Shown: positions 1-11,790, counted from the stretch's first letter. The stretch is DNA of 64,000 nt from Betaproteobacteria bacterium HGW-Betaproteobacteria-16 (GCA_002840835.1 PHCQ01000015.1:1-64000), one strand, 5' to 3'. A program made the numbers and translations. The notes: generated by a model not told the origin, from the sequence alone.

Positions 1-819
<819 letters not shown>

Positions 820-928
820 AGGCGAACTGACTCTGAACCCGACCGAATTTCAGAGCAGACGCCTGGGAGTGAAAGGTTCAACACAGGAACACGGCATCTG
901 GGCGGCCCGCCTTTAATGCCGCATCCCG

Positions 929-1888
929 TCATTCATCATCCACTGCCTCGTCCGCACCGGCTTCCTGTTCTTTGGCCAGGTCGGCCCGTTGCTGCAACAC
1001 GGTCGCCTTCTGTGTGAAATCTGCGATCGAAGTCGGTGCCGCCATTCGCAACGATGGGTACGACAGGACGTCCATGGTCTGAATCGATGTCAGCTGGCGG
1101 TTGGAGATCCACTCCTGCGTCAGCGGCACGAAAAGCACGGCCAACGTCACCAGCGCCCAGGCCCAGCGCGTGGTGGGCCAGTGTCTGGGATCTGCCTGTC
1201 GCAGGTGGGCTCTCACCGTGATCGCAACGACCCCGATCAGAACGTACTGTGCGATCTGCAGCGGCCACACCCATCCTGCGGCAAATGCCAGGCCGTCCAG
1301 AAGGTCGCTGGTGACCGCTGCTGCGAGATAGCCGCTGCAGGCGATCAAAAGATGGGTGGTGAAGCGATCCGCGCCACTGATCAGCCGCCCGAACACCGCA
1401 TAGGCCGAGCTCCACAGCGCCACGGCACCGACGACACCGCTGATGCCGTAGAGATAGGGCGGCGACTTGTCCTGCACATCCATCAACCACAGCTCCCAGA
1501 GTGAATAGGCCACGACCCCCAGCAGCGCGAGCGTCGCCCAGACACCATAGCGGCCAGCGCTCAGGGCGATTTCTGGCGCCAGAGGCCAATCACTGCAGCG
1601 CACCCGGATCAGTTGTTGTCCGACGCGAACCGGTTGTTCGTCGGCGATGAGCAACGCCTGACTGCGTTTGCCCCTGGCGGTCGCAATGCCGTTTTTGCTG
1701 CCAAGGTCGCGCAAACTGGCGGTGCCGTCGGTGCCTGGCTGCAGCGTGGCGTGGTGGGCGGCGGTGTGCAGGTCGTCCAGCACCAGATCGTTATCCAGTG
1801 CCCGCCCAATCCGGAACACATCCCCTTGCACAGGAACACGGGCCAGCACCGAGCCGTCGCGGTGCAGATGTTCGACAAACCATTTCAT
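929..1888 (-). CDS. FHA-domain multi-pass membrane protein
   Basis: The 319-residue protein starts with a forkhead-associated domain at about residues 20-90: an FRIGRALDNDLVL strand, an AAHHATL histidine region and a GSKNG loop, the signature of phosphothreonine-binding FHA modules. After residue ~115 come several hydrophobic segments (for example YGVWATLALLGVVAYSLW and later helices), so the FHA head sits on an integral membrane body; the C-terminal tail is acidic. The start overlaps the stop of the upstream protease gene by 4 bp (ATGA), implying translational coupling and joint function. No kinase is visible nearby. The membrane body belongs to no family I recognise, so only the FHA assignment is firm. 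Confidence 0.8.
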   Translation of the reverse strand: MKWFVEHLHRDGSVLARVPVQGDVFRIGRALDNDLVLDDLHTAAHHATLQPGTDGTASLRDLGSKNGIATARGKRSQALLIADEQPVRVGQQLIRVRCSDWPLAPEIALSAGRYGVWATLALLGVVAYSLWELWLMDVQDKSPPYLYGISGVVGAVALWSSAYAVFGRLISGADRFTTHLLIACSGYLAAAVTSDLLDGLAFAAGWVWPLQIAQYVLIGVVAITVRAHLRQADPRHWPTTRWAWALVTLAVLFVPLTQEWISNRQLTSIQTMDVLSYPSLRMAAPTSIADFTQKATVLQQRADLAKEQEAGADEAVDDE

Positions 1889-3282
1889 CGCAGGCGCTCC
1901 AGGAACAACTGCCCCAGTTGCTGGGCGTTGTCGAAAGAAAATCCGCGCAGGCTCAGCTGGCTGCTCAGCCGCTCACGCGCATCGTCCACCTGGGTGGCTT
2001 GCACGGTGTAGTCGTAGAGACCCGGAAACTTGCGGTAGGCGCGCACACAGATGGCCGCACGGTAGGTGCGTTCGCCGCCCTGTATGTAGGCGTCCGTGCA
2101 GCGGTTGGGTGTCAACTCACCTGTCTGACCACTCCTCATGTACCCCATGCCGTTACCCAATGCCAGAAACTGGGGCGTGGCGAGCTGTTCGTTGCGCAGC
2201 AGGTTGTGTTCGATTTCCAGGGTGCCCGTGTAGAGGCTGTCGCGAACAAAGACGTCTTCCCGCAAGCTGCAGTTCAGCTGGTCGCGCGAATAGCGCAATC
2301 GCTCGCCATCACGTCCCTGGGCCCAGCACCGCGTGAGGGTGCCATGAAGGGTGGGCACCGAACGCCCCACGAGCGACTGAGCCGAGAAGCCTGCGGTCTG
2401 GTTTCGCTGCCCACCTGCAACGGGAGGCGCCTGCTGGTCCAGCATTTTCTGGGTCACGAACTGCTGATGCTCGAGCAGTTGCCGGGCGATCTGACTGCGC
2501 CATTCGACCTGGGGCGGTGCCGCCCAGGAGCGCTCCAGCAAGGATTTCGCGTAGTGCACCGGCACCAGAAAACTCAGCTGCTGGCCATCACGTCGGGTGG
2601 CCACGTTCACGCCCACGACGTGGCCGCGCTGGTCAATCGCTGGTCCACCGCTCATGCCCGAATTGATGGAACCTGAGAAAAGCATCTGCTCATACAAGCG
2701 GGTTTCGACCGAACCGTTGTAGATGCCTTCCGAAATCAGGAAGCCCAGTTCCAGCGGATTGCCCAGCGAAAACACCGGTGAACCCTGCACAAGGGACTGG
2801 TCGCTCAAGGTGAGCACCGGCCAGGCGGGTGCGGGCGATTGGACGGACGGCTTGGTGCGCAGAACCGCCAGATCGTGAATCACATCAATGGCCACCAACT
2901 CAGCTTCCACCACACGCTGATTGGTGCCCCGGAGCTCCATCCGGTAACGCTGGGGATGGATGGCCAGCGCAGAGATCACGTGGTAGTTGGTGACCACCCA
3001 GGCGCCTTGATCGCCGTCGTCGCGCACCAGAAAGCCGGAACCGAGCGACGACTGCTCATTGGCGCTGGAAAGCAGCACCCGCACCTGGACGATGCCGTCT
3101 TTTGTCCGCGAGAACAGGGCCTGCGCCGACGACGAGGGTTCTGCGGCGACGGGTGCGACCGCTACAGGGGTTGAGGCTGCCGTCTCTGCCTGTTCGGTGG
3201 ACGCATGTGCCAAGCTCAAAGAGACAGCGAGGCACAGGATAGCGGGGCGCAAGGCCTTCAAGACAAAGGAATGTGCGGGCAT
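1885..3282 (-). CDS. Secreted trypsin-like serine protease (S1C/DegP-like, no PDZ seen)
   Basis: The 465-residue protein opens with a signal peptide (MPAHSFVLKALRPAILCLAV, cleaved near AHA). An in-frame extension to 3330 exists, but the ATG at 3282 places the signal correctly. The protease domain shows the catalytic triad: His in TNYHV, Asp in VIHDLAVL and Ser in INSGMSGGPAID. No PDZ domain follows; the last ~200 residues are unfamiliar and contain several cysteines that could form disulfides in the periplasm. It is the first gene of a two-gene unit with the FHA membrane protein. The likely role is envelope proteolysis or stress surveillance, with the FHA partner as a possible regulator or anchor; that pairing is inference. 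Confidence 0.8.
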   Translation of the reverse strand: MPAHSFVLKALRPAILCLAVSLSLAHASTEQAETAASTPVAVAPVAAEPSSSAQALFSRTKDGIVQVRVLLSSANEQSSLGSGFLVRDDGDQGAWVVTNYHVISALAIHPQRYRMELRGTNQRVVEAELVAIDVIHDLAVLRTKPSVQSPAPAWPVLTLSDQSLVQGSPVFSLGNPLELGFLISEGIYNGSVETRLYEQMLFSGSINSGMSGGPAIDQRGHVVGVNVATRRDGQQLSFLVPVHYAKSLLERSWAAPPQVEWRSQIARQLLEHQQFVTQKMLDQQAPPVAGGQRNQTAGFSAQSLVGRSVPTLHGTLTRCWAQGRDGERLRYSRDQLNCSLREDVFVRDSLYTGTLEIEHNLLRNEQLATPQFLALGNGMGYMRSGQTGELTPNRCTDAYIQGGERTYRAAICVRAYRKFPGLYDYTVQATQVDDARERLSSQLSLRGFSFDNAQQLGQLFLERLR

Positions 3283-3464
3283 GGAAGTGTGAGGCGTGAG
3301 GCAGCCCTGTAGTCTAGGGCTTGCGTGCACCGGATTTTTGGCAGAGGTGGATGTGAACGGACCCGATGGACAACAGCAGCGGTCGATTCAAAGCTGTATG
3401 ACAATGAACCCGGCTCAACCATTCGCTCGCGCTTCAGGCTCCAGGCCCGTGCCCCTTATCCGTC

Positions 3465-4001
3465 ATGACCGTACACACCATTCTCAAAATGGGAGACGCT
3501 CGTCTCCTTCGCGTGGCGCAGCCTGTCCGTGAGTTCAATACACCGGCGCTTCACCAGCTCATCGTGGATCTGGAAGAAACCATGGCGGCGGCAGAGGGAG
3601 CCGGGCTCGCCGCGCCGCAGATTGGTGTGGACTTGCAGGTGGTGGTGTTTGGCAGGGAGAGTGTCAATCCCCGTTATCCGGATGCGCCGCTGGTGCCTCG
3701 CACGGTGCTGATGAATCCGGTGATCACGCCTCTGGGGGATGAGGAGGAAGACGGGTGGGAGGGTTGTCTTTCGGTGCCGGGCATGCGGGGTGTGGTGCCT
3801 CGCTGGCAGCGCATTCGCTATCAGGGCTTTGATGCGCAAGGGCAGGCCATTGATCGCACCGTTGATGGCTTTCATGCCCGCGTGGTGCAGCACGAATGCG
3901 ACCACCTCTGGGGAAAGCTCTATCCCATGCGCATGCGCGATCTTTCCAGGTTTGGCTTTACCGATGTGCTGTTTCCCGGTTTGGCCGTGGAGAATGACTG
4001 A
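3465..4001 (+). CDS. def: Peptide deformylase
   Basis: The 178-residue protein removes the N-formyl group from nascent polypeptides. All three family motifs are present: [11 protein letters not shown] (residues 46-55), EGCLS with metal ligand Cys101, and QHECDHL with His143, catalytic Glu144 and His147. The length is normal for a type I bacterial deformylase. The Shine-Dalgarno ahead of the ATG at 3465 is weak. It is convergent with glnD, with only 38 bp between the stops. Methionine aminopeptidase, the next enzyme in N-terminal processing, is encoded 3 kb away on the other strand. Confidence 0.96.
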   Translation: MTVHTILKMGDARLLRVAQPVREFNTPALHQLIVDLEETMAAAEGAGLAAPQIGVDLQVVVFGRESVNPRYPDAPLVPRTVLMNPVITPLGDEEEDGWEGCLSVPGMRGVVPRWQRIRYQGFDAQGQAIDRTVDGFHARVVQHECDHLWGKLYPMRMRDLSRFGFTDVLFPGLAVEND

Positions 4002-4039
4002 GCTGCAGATGTGCCGCACCCCTTCCAGGGTGGTCGCGC

Positions 4040-6736
4040 CTATCCCTCCAGCGTCTCCAGGAGTTCGGTTTCGATTTCGATCTGACGGCGGTTGACCTGC
4101 AGTTGCGGCCCGCTGATCAGGAACGTGTCTTCAACGCGCTCGCCCAAGGTGGTGATCTTGGCCAGTTGCACGCTGATGTCGTGGCGGGCCAGCACGCGCG
4201 AGATGCAGTAGAGCAGACCCGCCCGGTCGCTGGCCGAGACGCTCAGCAACCAGCGTTGAGCCTTCTCGTCTGGCCGAAGGTCGACACGCGGATTGACAGG
4301 GAAATTCTTGACCCGGCGCGAAAGGCGTCCTTTGGTGGGCGCTGGCAAAGGGCCACGCTCGTCGATGGTGCGCGCGAGGTTGTTTTCCACCATGGCAATC
4401 AGTTCGCGGTAGTGGTCCGACAGCGTCGGTGCCACCACCTGGAAGGTGTCGAGCGCGTGCCCATCCCGTGTGGTGTGCACGCGCGCATCCAGAATGCTGA
4501 AGTCGGAGGTGTCAAAGTATCCGCAGATGCGCGCGAACAAGTCGTGCTGGTCGGCCGCGTACACCAGGACCTGCAGACCTTCACCTGCCGGAGATAGCCG
4601 GGCGCGAACGATGGTTTTGCCATCTGCATGAGCAGGGGAGGAGCCGCCTGACTGTGAGATCTGGCGTGTCAGCACGCGGGTGTGCCATGCGATTTCGTCG
4701 GCCTGGTGGCGCATGAAATAGCTCACGTCCAGCGTGTCCCACAGCGCCTTGTGTGCCTGATGGGGCAGGGCGTGAAGTGCAAGGATTGAAAGCGCTTCGC
4801 GCTTGCGGGCCTCGATCATGGCGCCGGGATCGGGGGCGCGCCCGCCGAGTGCGCGCAAGGTGTAGCGATACAGGTCCTCCAGCAGCTTGCCTTTCCAGGC
4901 GTTCCATACCTTGGGGCTGGTGCCCCTGATGTCTGCCACGGTGAGCAGATAGAGTGCTGTGAGGTAGCGCTCGTTGCCAATCCGCTGGGCGAAAGCATTG
5001 ATCACTTCGGGGTCGCTGAGGTCTTCCTTCTGGGCCATCCGGCTCATGATCAGGTGCTCTGCCACCAGGAACTCGATCAGCTTGGTGTCTTCTCGCGCAA
5101 TACCGTGCTGGCGACAGAACGCGCGCACATCGCGCGCGCCCAGCTCGGAATGATCGCCACCCCGTCCTTTGGCGATGTCGTGAAACAGTGCCGCGATGTA
5201 CAGGATCCAGGGTTTGTCCCAGCCTGCTGCGAGTTGCGAGCAGAAGGGGTACTCATGCGAGTGCTCGGCGATGAAGAACCGGCGGACGTTGCGCAGCACC
5301 ATCAGGATGTGCTGGTCCACCGTGTAGACGTGAAACAGGTCGTGCTGCATCTGCCCGACGATGTGTCGGAATACCCAGAGGTAGCGGCCCAGCACCGAGG
5401 TCTGGTTCATGAGACGGATCGCGTGCGTGATCCCTTCGGGTTCCTGGAGGATGCGCAGGAACGTGGCGCGGTTCACTGGGTCGCTGCGAAAGCGCGCGTT
5501 CATGACCGGGCGGGCGTTGTAGAGGGCACGCAGCGTGCGCGCCGAAAGCCCCTTGATGCCCACGGTGGTCTGGTACAGCAGAAAGGTTTCCAGAATGGCG
5601 TGCGGCTGCTGCACGTACAGGTTGTCGTTGGCCACCTCCAGCATGCCGCTCTTGTCGAAAAAGCGCTCATTGAGCGGGCGCAACCGGTCCACACCGGCCT
5701 CGTCGCTGCTGAGACGTTCTTCGATGTTGAGCAAAAGAATCTGGTTGAGCTGGGTGACGGCTTTGGCTGCCCAGTAATAGCGCTTCATGAGCGCCTCACT
5801 GGCACGGCGGGTGCCCTTGGACGTGGGCGCTGCGTGGGCTTCTGGTGCCGCCCCGGTCAGCACCGCCGGCACGTGCGCCCTGAAGCCAAATGACTCGGCC
5901 ACCGAGGTCTGCAGGTCAAACACCAGGCGGTCCTCGCGCCGGTTGGCCAGCAAGTGCAGTCGTGCGCGAATCAGGCTGAGCATGGCCTCGTTGGCCTTGA
6001 TCTGCCGAGCTTCCAGCGGCGTGGCCAGCCCCTTTCGCGCCAGTTCGTCCCAGCTGCGCCCCAGCCCGGCCGCCTTTGCCACCCAGAGAATGATCTGCAG
6101 GTCGCGCAAGCCGCCCGGCGATTCCTTGCAGTTGGGCTCCAGTGAGTAGGGCGTGTTTTCGAATTTGTTGTGTCGCTGACGCATTTCGAGCTTCTTGGCC
6201 ACGAAAAACGCCTTAGGGTCCATGGCTTCGCCCAGCTTGCCCACCAGGCGGGTGAAATGCGACTTGCTGCCGCAAAGCAGCCGGCATTCGAGCAGCGATG
6301 TCTGCACGGTCACATCGCGCAGCGCCTCGTCCACACATTCTTCAACGGTGCGCACGCTGGAGCCGATCTCAAGGCCCAGATCCCAGCAGGCACCGATGAA
6401 ACCCTCCAGTCGGGCCTTCAGGACGCTGTCCGAGTCCGGCGCGCTGCCATCGGGCAGCAAGACCAGCACGTCGACGTCTGAATAGGGAAACAGTTCACCG
6501 CGCCCGTAGCCGCCGACAGCCACCAGGGACGTGCCCGGACCGAACCCCGACCGTGCCCACAGCTCGCGCAGGGTCTGGTCGGTCAGTTTCGAGAGTCGTT
6601 GCAAGGCGCTGCGCACGCCACGCGTCGAAGAGCCTTCGACACCCAGTTGGGCGAGCAGGGCCGCCTTTTCGTGGCGGTACTGCAGGCGCAACGAACCGAG
6701 GTCGCTCACACCGGGCGCGAGCACAGGCGCTGACAT
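4040..6736 (-). CDS. glnD: Bifunctional uridylyltransferase/uridylyl-removing enzyme
   Basis: The 898-residue protein has the GlnD domain order: N-terminal nucleotidyltransferase with [19 protein letters not shown] near residues 75-93; a central HD phosphohydrolase ([19 protein letters not shown]); and two C-terminal ACT domains (near [17 protein letters not shown] and [19 protein letters not shown]). GlnD modifies PII proteins in response to glutamine and so controls glutamine synthetase activity and nitrogen gene expression. It starts 4 nt after the map stop on the same strand, a common betaproteobacterial map-glnD arrangement. All key motifs look intact. Confidence 0.97.
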   Translation of the reverse strand: MSAPVLAPGVSDLGSLRLQYRHEKAALLAQLGVEGSSTRGVRSALQRLSKLTDQTLRELWARSGFGPGTSLVAVGGYGRGELFPYSDVDVLVLLPDGSAPDSDSVLKARLEGFIGACWDLGLEIGSSVRTVEECVDEALRDVTVQTSLLECRLLCGSKSHFTRLVGKLGEAMDPKAFFVAKKLEMRQRHNKFENTPYSLEPNCKESPGGLRDLQIILWVAKAAGLGRSWDELARKGLATPLEARQIKANEAMLSLIRARLHLLANRREDRLVFDLQTSVAESFGFRAHVPAVLTGAAPEAHAAPTSKGTRRASEALMKRYYWAAKAVTQLNQILLLNIEERLSSDEAGVDRLRPLNERFFDKSGMLEVANDNLYVQQPHAILETFLLYQTTVGIKGLSARTLRALYNARPVMNARFRSDPVNRATFLRILQEPEGITHAIRLMNQTSVLGRYLWVFRHIVGQMQHDLFHVYTVDQHILMVLRNVRRFFIAEHSHEYPFCSQLAAGWDKPWILYIAALFHDIAKGRGGDHSELGARDVRAFCRQHGIAREDTKLIEFLVAEHLIMSRMAQKEDLSDPEVINAFAQRIGNERYLTALYLLTVADIRGTSPKVWNAWKGKLLEDLYRYTLRALGGRAPDPGAMIEARKREALSILALHALPHQAHKALWDTLDVSYFMRHQADEIAWHTRVLTRQISQSGGSSPAHADGKTIVRARLSPAGEGLQVLVYAADQHDLFARICGYFDTSDFSILDARVHTTRDGHALDTFQVVAPTLSDHYRELIAMVENNLARTIDERGPLPAPTKGRLSRRVKNFPVNPRVDLRPDEKAQRWLLSVSASDRAGLLYCISRVLARHDISVQLAKITTLGERVEDTFLISGPQLQVNRRQIEIETELLETLEG

Positions 6737-6740
6737 GGCG

Positions 6741-7571
6741 TCAGGCGCTCGCGGTGGCGGCTTCGGAGGTGACGAAGGCAGGTACCGGCGGGTTGCCGGC
6801 GGACAGGGTGAGCACTTCGTACCCTGTGGGTGTGACCAGCACAGTGTGTTCCCACTGCGCCGAGAGCGAGCGATCGCGCGTGACGATGGTCCAGCCGTCG
6901 CCCATTTCCTTGATTTCGCGTTTGCCGGCGTTGATCATGGGCTCGATGGTGAAGGTCATCCCTTCCTTGAGCTCTTCCAGCGTGCCAGGCCGACCATAGT
7001 GAAGCACCTGGGGATCTTCATGGAACCGTTGGCCGATGCCATGGCCACAGAATTCGCGCACCACTGAGAAGCCGCTGGCTTCGGCGTAGGTCTGGATCGC
7101 ATGGCCGATGTCGCCAAGGCGGATGCCCGGCCTGACCATGACAATGCCTTTCCACATGGCCTCGTAGGTCACCTGGCAGAGTCGGCGTGCCTGAATCGTG
7201 CAGGCGGCTTCGCCCCCGATAAGGAACATGCGGCTGTTGTCACCGTACCAGCCGTCCTTGATCACAGTCACATCCACGTTGAGGATGTCGCCCTTTTTCA
7301 GCGGCTTCTCTCCCGGGATGCCATGGCAGACCACCTGATTGACCGAGGTGCACAGATGGCCAGGGTAGGGTGGGTAGCCGCTGGGCTGGTAGCCGATGGT
7401 GGCCGAGACAGTTCCCTGCTGCTTCATGAACTCGGCCGCCAGCCGGTCGATCTCCAGCGTGGTGACCCCAGGCTGGATGAGGGGCGTGAGGTAGTCCAGC
7501 ACTTCGGATGCCAGGCGCCCGGCCACGCGCATGCCTGCGATGCCCGCTTCGTCTTTGTAAGTGATGCTCAT
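6741..7571 (-). CDS. map: Methionine aminopeptidase, type I
   Basis: The 276-residue enzyme removes the initiator methionine from new proteins. Metal-binding and catalytic residues are visible: His in CHGIPGEK, Asp in ILNVDVTV and YGDNSRMF, His in FCGHGIG, Glu in FTIEPM and Glu in AQWEHTVL. The length matches type Ia enzymes, with a slightly long C-terminal tail. It lies between folD (94 bp upstream) and glnD (4 nt downstream), so the three are probably co-transcribed. Confidence 0.97.
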   Translation of the reverse strand: MSITYKDEAGIAGMRVAGRLASEVLDYLTPLIQPGVTTLEIDRLAAEFMKQQGTVSATIGYQPSGYPPYPGHLCTSVNQVVCHGIPGEKPLKKGDILNVDVTVIKDGWYGDNSRMFLIGGEAACTIQARRLCQVTYEAMWKGIVMVRPGIRLGDIGHAIQTYAEASGFSVVREFCGHGIGQRFHEDPQVLHYGRPGTLEELKEGMTFTIEPMINAGKREIKEMGDGWTIVTRDRSLSAQWEHTVLVTPTGYEVLTLSAGNPPVPAFVTSEAATASA

Positions 7572-7665
7572 GGCGCGATTATCCCATCGGTGGCGCGGGC
7601 GTGCAGGGCGGCTCTGCGGCGGTCGCCCTGTGATGACAGGGGATCGCGTGGGCCGGCTGGCGGGA

Positions 7666-8517
7666 TCAGGGCAGCGTTCGTTCCGCCGATGCGAGTGTGT
7701 TCACCAGCAGCATGGCGATGGTCATGGGCCCGACGCCGCCAGGTACCGGCGTGATCCAGCCGGCCACCTGCTTCACGCCTTCAAAGTCCACATCGCCGCA
7801 GAGCTTGCCTTCGTCGTTACGGTTCATGCCCACATCGATGACCACCGCGCCGCGTTTCACCATGTCCGAGGTCAGCACATCACGCCTGCCCACGGCCGCC
7901 ACGATCACATCGGCCTGGAGGGTGTGCGACTTGAGGTCGACGGTGGCACTGTGGCAGACCGTGACCGTGGCATTCGCTTGCAGCAGCAGCAACGCCATCG
8001 GCTTGCCCACCGTGTTGCTGCGCCCGATCACCACGGCGTGCTTGCCGCGCAGATCGACGCCAGTGCTTTCGATGAGCTTCATGCAGCCGTACGGCGTGCA
8101 GGGCAAGAAACCGGGCAGGCCACTCATCAGGTCGCCTGCACTCTGCACCGAATAACCATCCACGTCCTTGGCGGTGGAGATGGTCTCGATCACGCGCTGC
8201 GGGTTGATGTGTCTGGGCAGCGGCATCTGCACCAGGATGCCGTGAATGGTCGGATCGCTGTTGAGGGCCTGGATGCGCTCCAGCAAAGCTGCCTCGGTCA
8301 GGTCGGCATCGTAGCGCTCGAGCACGGAGTGCAAACCCGCCTCGGCGCAGGCCTTCACCTTGTTGCGCACGTACACGGCCGAAGCAGGGTCTTCACCAAC
8401 GAGGATCACCGCGAGTCCGGGTTGAACGCCTTTTGCAGTGAGCGCCACGGCACGTGCCGCAACCTCGGATCGGATCTTTTGTGAAAGGGCGGTGCCGTTG
8501 ATCAGTTGAGCGGTCAT
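7666..8517 (-). CDS. folD: Methylenetetrahydrofolate dehydrogenase/cyclohydrolase
   Basis: The 283-residue bifunctional enzyme interconverts 5,10-methylene-THF and 10-formyl-THF. Visible signatures are YVRNKVKAC with the catalytic lysine, GRSNTVGKP in the NADP-binding fold, and the C-terminal [12 protein letters not shown]. The frame is open to 8739, but that extension is low-complexity and unlike the family; [15 protein letters not shown] at 8517 is the family start. It follows the FixJ-type regulator gene with a 91-bp gap and precedes map. Confidence 0.96.
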   Translation of the reverse strand: MTAQLINGTALSQKIRSEVAARAVALTAKGVQPGLAVILVGEDPASAVYVRNKVKACAEAGLHSVLERYDADLTEAALLERIQALNSDPTIHGILVQMPLPRHINPQRVIETISTAKDVDGYSVQSAGDLMSGLPGFLPCTPYGCMKLIESTGVDLRGKHAVVIGRSNTVGKPMALLLLQANATVTVCHSATVDLKSHTLQADVIVAAVGRRDVLTSDMVKRGAVVIDVGMNRNDEGKLCGDVDFEGVKQVAGWITPVPGGVGPMTIAMLLVNTLASAERTLP

Positions 8518-8608
8518 CGGAATGAGCGTGTGGGAGATGAAATGCGTTCGCGGCGCCGCACCGCATGTGCGCGGGCTCGCCATGGGTCGCCTGATGGCGC
8601 TGATGGAT

Positions 8609-9235
8609 TCAGACTTTGGCGGGTGTCTGTCCCAGCGCAATCTTGAGCAGATCGGCGACCGTGTTGGCGCCGAGCTTTTCCATGATGTTGGCTCGGTGCG
8701 CTTCCACGGTCTTGATGCTGATACCGAGGTCATCGGCAATCTGCTTGTTCAGGCGACCTGCAACGATGCGCTCCAGTACCTGGGCCTCGCGGCTGGTGAG
8801 TTTGGACAGCAGGGCATCTCTGCTGGCGGCTTGCTGGTAGGTGGCGAACGCATCCTTGGCATGTTCGAGCATGCGCTCGACCAGGGCCACCAGTTGATCT
8901 TCCTTGAAAGGCTTCTGGATGAAGTCCAGCGCGCCCTTTTTCATGGAGTTCACTGCCATGGGCACATCGCCGTGGCCCGTGATGAACACGATCGGTAACG
9001 GAGACTGGCGTTCAATCAGCCGCTCCTGCAGATCCATGCCGCTCATGCCACCCATGCGGATGTCGGCAATCAGGCACGCGACTTCGCGGGCGTCGTAGCG
9101 GCTGAGAAATGCTTCGGCAGACTCGAAGCAGCGAACGCGGTAGTCCTTGCCTTCAAGCAGCCACTGGAGGGAGTCGCGGACGGCCTCGTCATCGTCGACA
9201 ACGTAGACGGTGCCTTTTTTGGGAATCAAACTCAT
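8609..9235 (-). CDS. FixJ/NarL-type response regulator
   Basis: The 208-residue protein has an N-terminal receiver with acidic residues in [14 protein letters not shown] and the phosphoacceptor Asp in [13 protein letters not shown], followed by a LuxR-type helix-turn-helix ([10 protein letters not shown]... [15 protein letters not shown]). The start at 9235 overlaps the kinase stop by 4 bp; an in-frame extension to 9412 lies inside the kinase gene and is rejected. The pair sits divergently beside the pyruvate dehydrogenase operon, so aceE-aceF-lpdA is a plausible target, but binding is not shown by sequence alone. Confidence 0.92.
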   Translation of the reverse strand: MSLIPKKGTVYVVDDDEAVRDSLQWLLEGKDYRVRCFESAEAFLSRYDAREVACLIADIRMGGMSGMDLQERLIERQSPLPIVFITGHGDVPMAVNSMKKGALDFIQKPFKEDQLVALVERMLEHAKDAFATYQQAASRDALLSKLTSREAQVLERIVAGRLNKQIADDLGISIKTVEAHRANIMEKLGANTVADLLKIALGQTPAKV

Positions 9236-11790
9236 CTCGCTCTTTCTGTGTCCGTCAACGACTTGGAAGGGGCGCTTTCTCCAGGGCTCTCGGCACGCAG
9301 CCTTGACACCACGGGGATCCAGAAGCTGAAGCAGCACCCCGAAACCTCTTCGCCATTGTAGATGTTCTGAACTTGCATTCTTCCGTGGTGGGACTCCACG
9401 ATGCTGCGGCACAGTTTCAGTCCGATGCCCATGCCTTCGTTCTTGGTGCTGTAGAAGGCTTCGTAGATGCGTTCGATCATTTCATCAGGCACGCCATTGC
9501 CCGTGTCCCGCACCGAGAACTCGATCACGTCCATCTCATCTTGCCGACGCGGGCCCACGCGCAGTTCAATGGAACGGTTGCCCGGAGGCCGGCCGGCCTG
9601 GGCAATGGCCTCGCCTGCGTTTTTCAGCAGATTGATCAGCACCTGCTCGATCAGGATGGGGTCCACCATGAGCAGGGGCAGGCGTGCCGCCACATAAGGA
9701 GTCAGTCGAACCTGCTGCCGGCGCAACTCGATGTCCGCCAGCTCGATCGCATTGCTCACCATCTGGGGCACGTCCGAGAGCGTCGGGTTCGGCTCGCTGC
9801 GCTTCACGAACGCTCTGATGCGCTGGATGATCTGACCGGCGCGCTGGGCCTGGCGAGCCGTTTTTTCCAGGGCGCCAAGCAGCTCGTCAGGGCTGATGCG
9901 CTGATCCTGCAGGCGGGAGATCATCCCGTTGCAGTAGTTGCTGATGGCGGTGAGCGGCTGGTTGAGTTCGTGTGCGACGCTGGAGGCCATCTCACCCATG
10001 GTGATGAGGCGGCTGGCGGTCTGGGCACGCTCGGTCTGCCGCGCGGCCTGCTCTTCGGCCAGTCGGCGTGGGGTGATGTCGCTGGCGATCACCATCTGGG
10101 CGAGGCGCCCATCCACCCACGTGAGGTACCGGGTCCGCACTTCCAGCCAGCGATCAAGCTCCTCGACAAACACCTCGGCATTCTCGGAGCCTGCGTCGGT
10201 CAGGGTCTCGGTCGGCATGCCTGCAAAAGCATCCACCGCGTCGCCGTCGTCGGGGCTCGGTGTGGGCTGGTTGCCCGCGAGGTCGACAAGATGGCGGTGC
10301 CCCTGACCGCGCGTGCCGAACCAGAGCCGGTACATCTTGTTGGCAAACAGCATTTCATCGCTGCCTAGGGGCGCCACCGAAACCGCAGAGTCCAGGCTTT
10401 CAAGCACGGTGGTGAAGCGCTCGTACGATGCCGACAGCTCCTCGCGGATGCGCTTGGGTTCGGTGATGTCTGTCATCGACGTCATCCAGCCGGTCTGGTG
10501 CCCATGGGGATCGATCAGCGGCGAGACGTACATGCGCGCATCAAAAACGCTGCCATCGCGGCGCTGCACACGCACCTCGAATCCCCCCGGGGTGGAGCGC
10601 CCATTCAGCTCGTCGTCCAGCCTGGCGGCCAGCATGTCATGGTCTTCTTCCGGCCAGTAGGGGAAGGGTGCCGTGCGCCCGACCAGCTCGCCTTCGGTCC
10701 ACCCGGTCATGGAGCAGAAGGCGGGATTGACATAGGTGATCCTGCCCTGCAGGTCGAGCGCCCGCATGCCAGTCAGCATGGAGTTCTCCATGGCGCGCCG
10801 GAAATTGGTCTCTGAAACCAGTGCCTGCTGGGCCTGCACCCTTCGCCTGGTGTGGCGCCAGGTCCCCAGGAGCATCCAGACCGTCAGCGCGCTCAACGCG
10901 CCAATCACCCAGAAAAAGCCGCTGCCAACGATGTCTTGCGAGGTGCGGTAGCCCTGCGCCTTCAGGATCAGCCCATTGCCCACGGGGGACACGGGGACCT
11001 CGTGCTCCAGCGGTTGGTCGGACCAGGGCAGCAGGCGCAACACTTCGTTGGGCGTCTGCAGACTGCCGGCCAGCACCTGCCCCCGGTCATCCACCAGAGC
11101 GACGGCGTACCGGGCCATGATTTCAGGCGGGATGCCGAAGCGCAGAAGGCCGTCGACCGAGTACTCGCCCATGACCGTTCCAGAGAACCGGCCCTGTTCA
11201 CTCATCGGAACCTGAAGCATCAGCACCGAGTTGCGCGGTTCTTCGCCCATGGGCCGGGAGTAAGTGGGTTGGCGCAAATCCCGCGCCAGCTCGAAAGAGC
11301 CGTCGGTTTCACCCGCGTCAAGCGTGCTGTCCACCGGACGCATCAGGTTCACGGGCGCACTGGGCGACGCATAGGCCGCCAGGACGTTGCGCCTGGCATC
11401 GATCCAGCTGATGGCCATCAGCTCGGGGAATTGACTGATCAGCGATTCGACCTGGAATTCAAATTCGTCTTTCTCAATTTCCTTGTTGCCCACTTCGCGC
11501 GCCAGACGCATGAGCTGTTCCTGGCGCTCCAGCAGACGCAACCGAAGTCGCTGCTGGGCGTATTCGACATCTCGTGTGACGGCCTCTTGATCGCGCTTCA
11601 GCTCTTCAAAACGGAGGTAGGTGATGGCCACTGCGATGGCCGACAGGAACAGCAGCACCGCCAGCAGCGGCCCGAGCGTGGCGAATCGGTCTTGTCTTGA
11701 GGGCGGCAGGCGCCGCCACCAGCGTTTCCACCACACGGTTTGTGGGCGCCGGGGTGCGGGTTTGAGGCTGGGCTGGGGCTGGGTCGACAT
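9232..11790 (-). CDS. Membrane PAS-domain sensor histidine kinase
   Basis: The ~852-residue protein has one transmembrane helix near residues 40-62 (FATLGPLLAVLLFLSAIAVA), a ~280-residue extracytoplasmic sensor region, a second helix (around GFFWVIGALSALTVWMLLG), a PAS domain (RRAMENSMLTGMRALDLQGR region), a second PAS-like segment, a HisKA H-box (SSVAHELNQPLTAISNYCNG) and a HATPase_c domain (DTGNGVPDEMI, GMGIGL). The architecture resembles DctB/FixL-type kinases sensing carboxylates or small ligands. The frame is open to 11901, but MSTQPQPSLKP at 11790 is the better start. It is coupled to the downstream regulator by a 4-bp overlap. The ligand is unknown. Confidence 0.92.
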   Translation of the reverse strand: MSTQPQPSLKPAPRRPQTVWWKRWWRRLPPSRQDRFATLGPLLAVLLFLSAIAVAITYLRFEELKRDQEAVTRDVEYAQQRLRLRLLERQEQLMRLAREVGNKEIEKDEFEFQVESLISQFPELMAISWIDARRNVLAAYASPSAPVNLMRPVDSTLDAGETDGSFELARDLRQPTYSRPMGEEPRNSVLMLQVPMSEQGRFSGTVMGEYSVDGLLRFGIPPEIMARYAVALVDDRGQVLAGSLQTPNEVLRLLPWSDQPLEHEVPVSPVGNGLILKAQGYRTSQDIVGSGFFWVIGALSALTVWMLLGTWRHTRRRVQAQQALVSETNFRRAMENSMLTGMRALDLQGRITYVNPAFCSMTGWTEGELVGRTAPFPYWPEEDHDMLAARLDDELNGRSTPGGFEVRVQRRDGSVFDARMYVSPLIDPHGHQTGWMTSMTDITEPKRIREELSASYERFTTVLESLDSAVSVAPLGSDEMLFANKMYRLWFGTRGQGHRHLVDLAGNQPTPSPDDGDAVDAFAGMPTETLTDAGSENAEVFVEELDRWLEVRTRYLTWVDGRLAQMVIASDITPRRLAEEQAARQTERAQTASRLITMGEMASSVAHELNQPLTAISNYCNGMISRLQDQRISPDELLGALEKTARQAQRAGQIIQRIRAFVKRSEPNPTLSDVPQMVSNAIELADIELRRQQVRLTPYVAARLPLLMVDPILIEQVLINLLKNAGEAIAQAGRPPGNRSIELRVGPRRQDEMDVIEFSVRDTGNGVPDEMIERIYEAFYSTKNEGMGIGLKLCRSIVESHHGRMQVQNIYNGEEVSGCCFSFWIPVVSRLRAESPGESAPSKSLTDTERAR

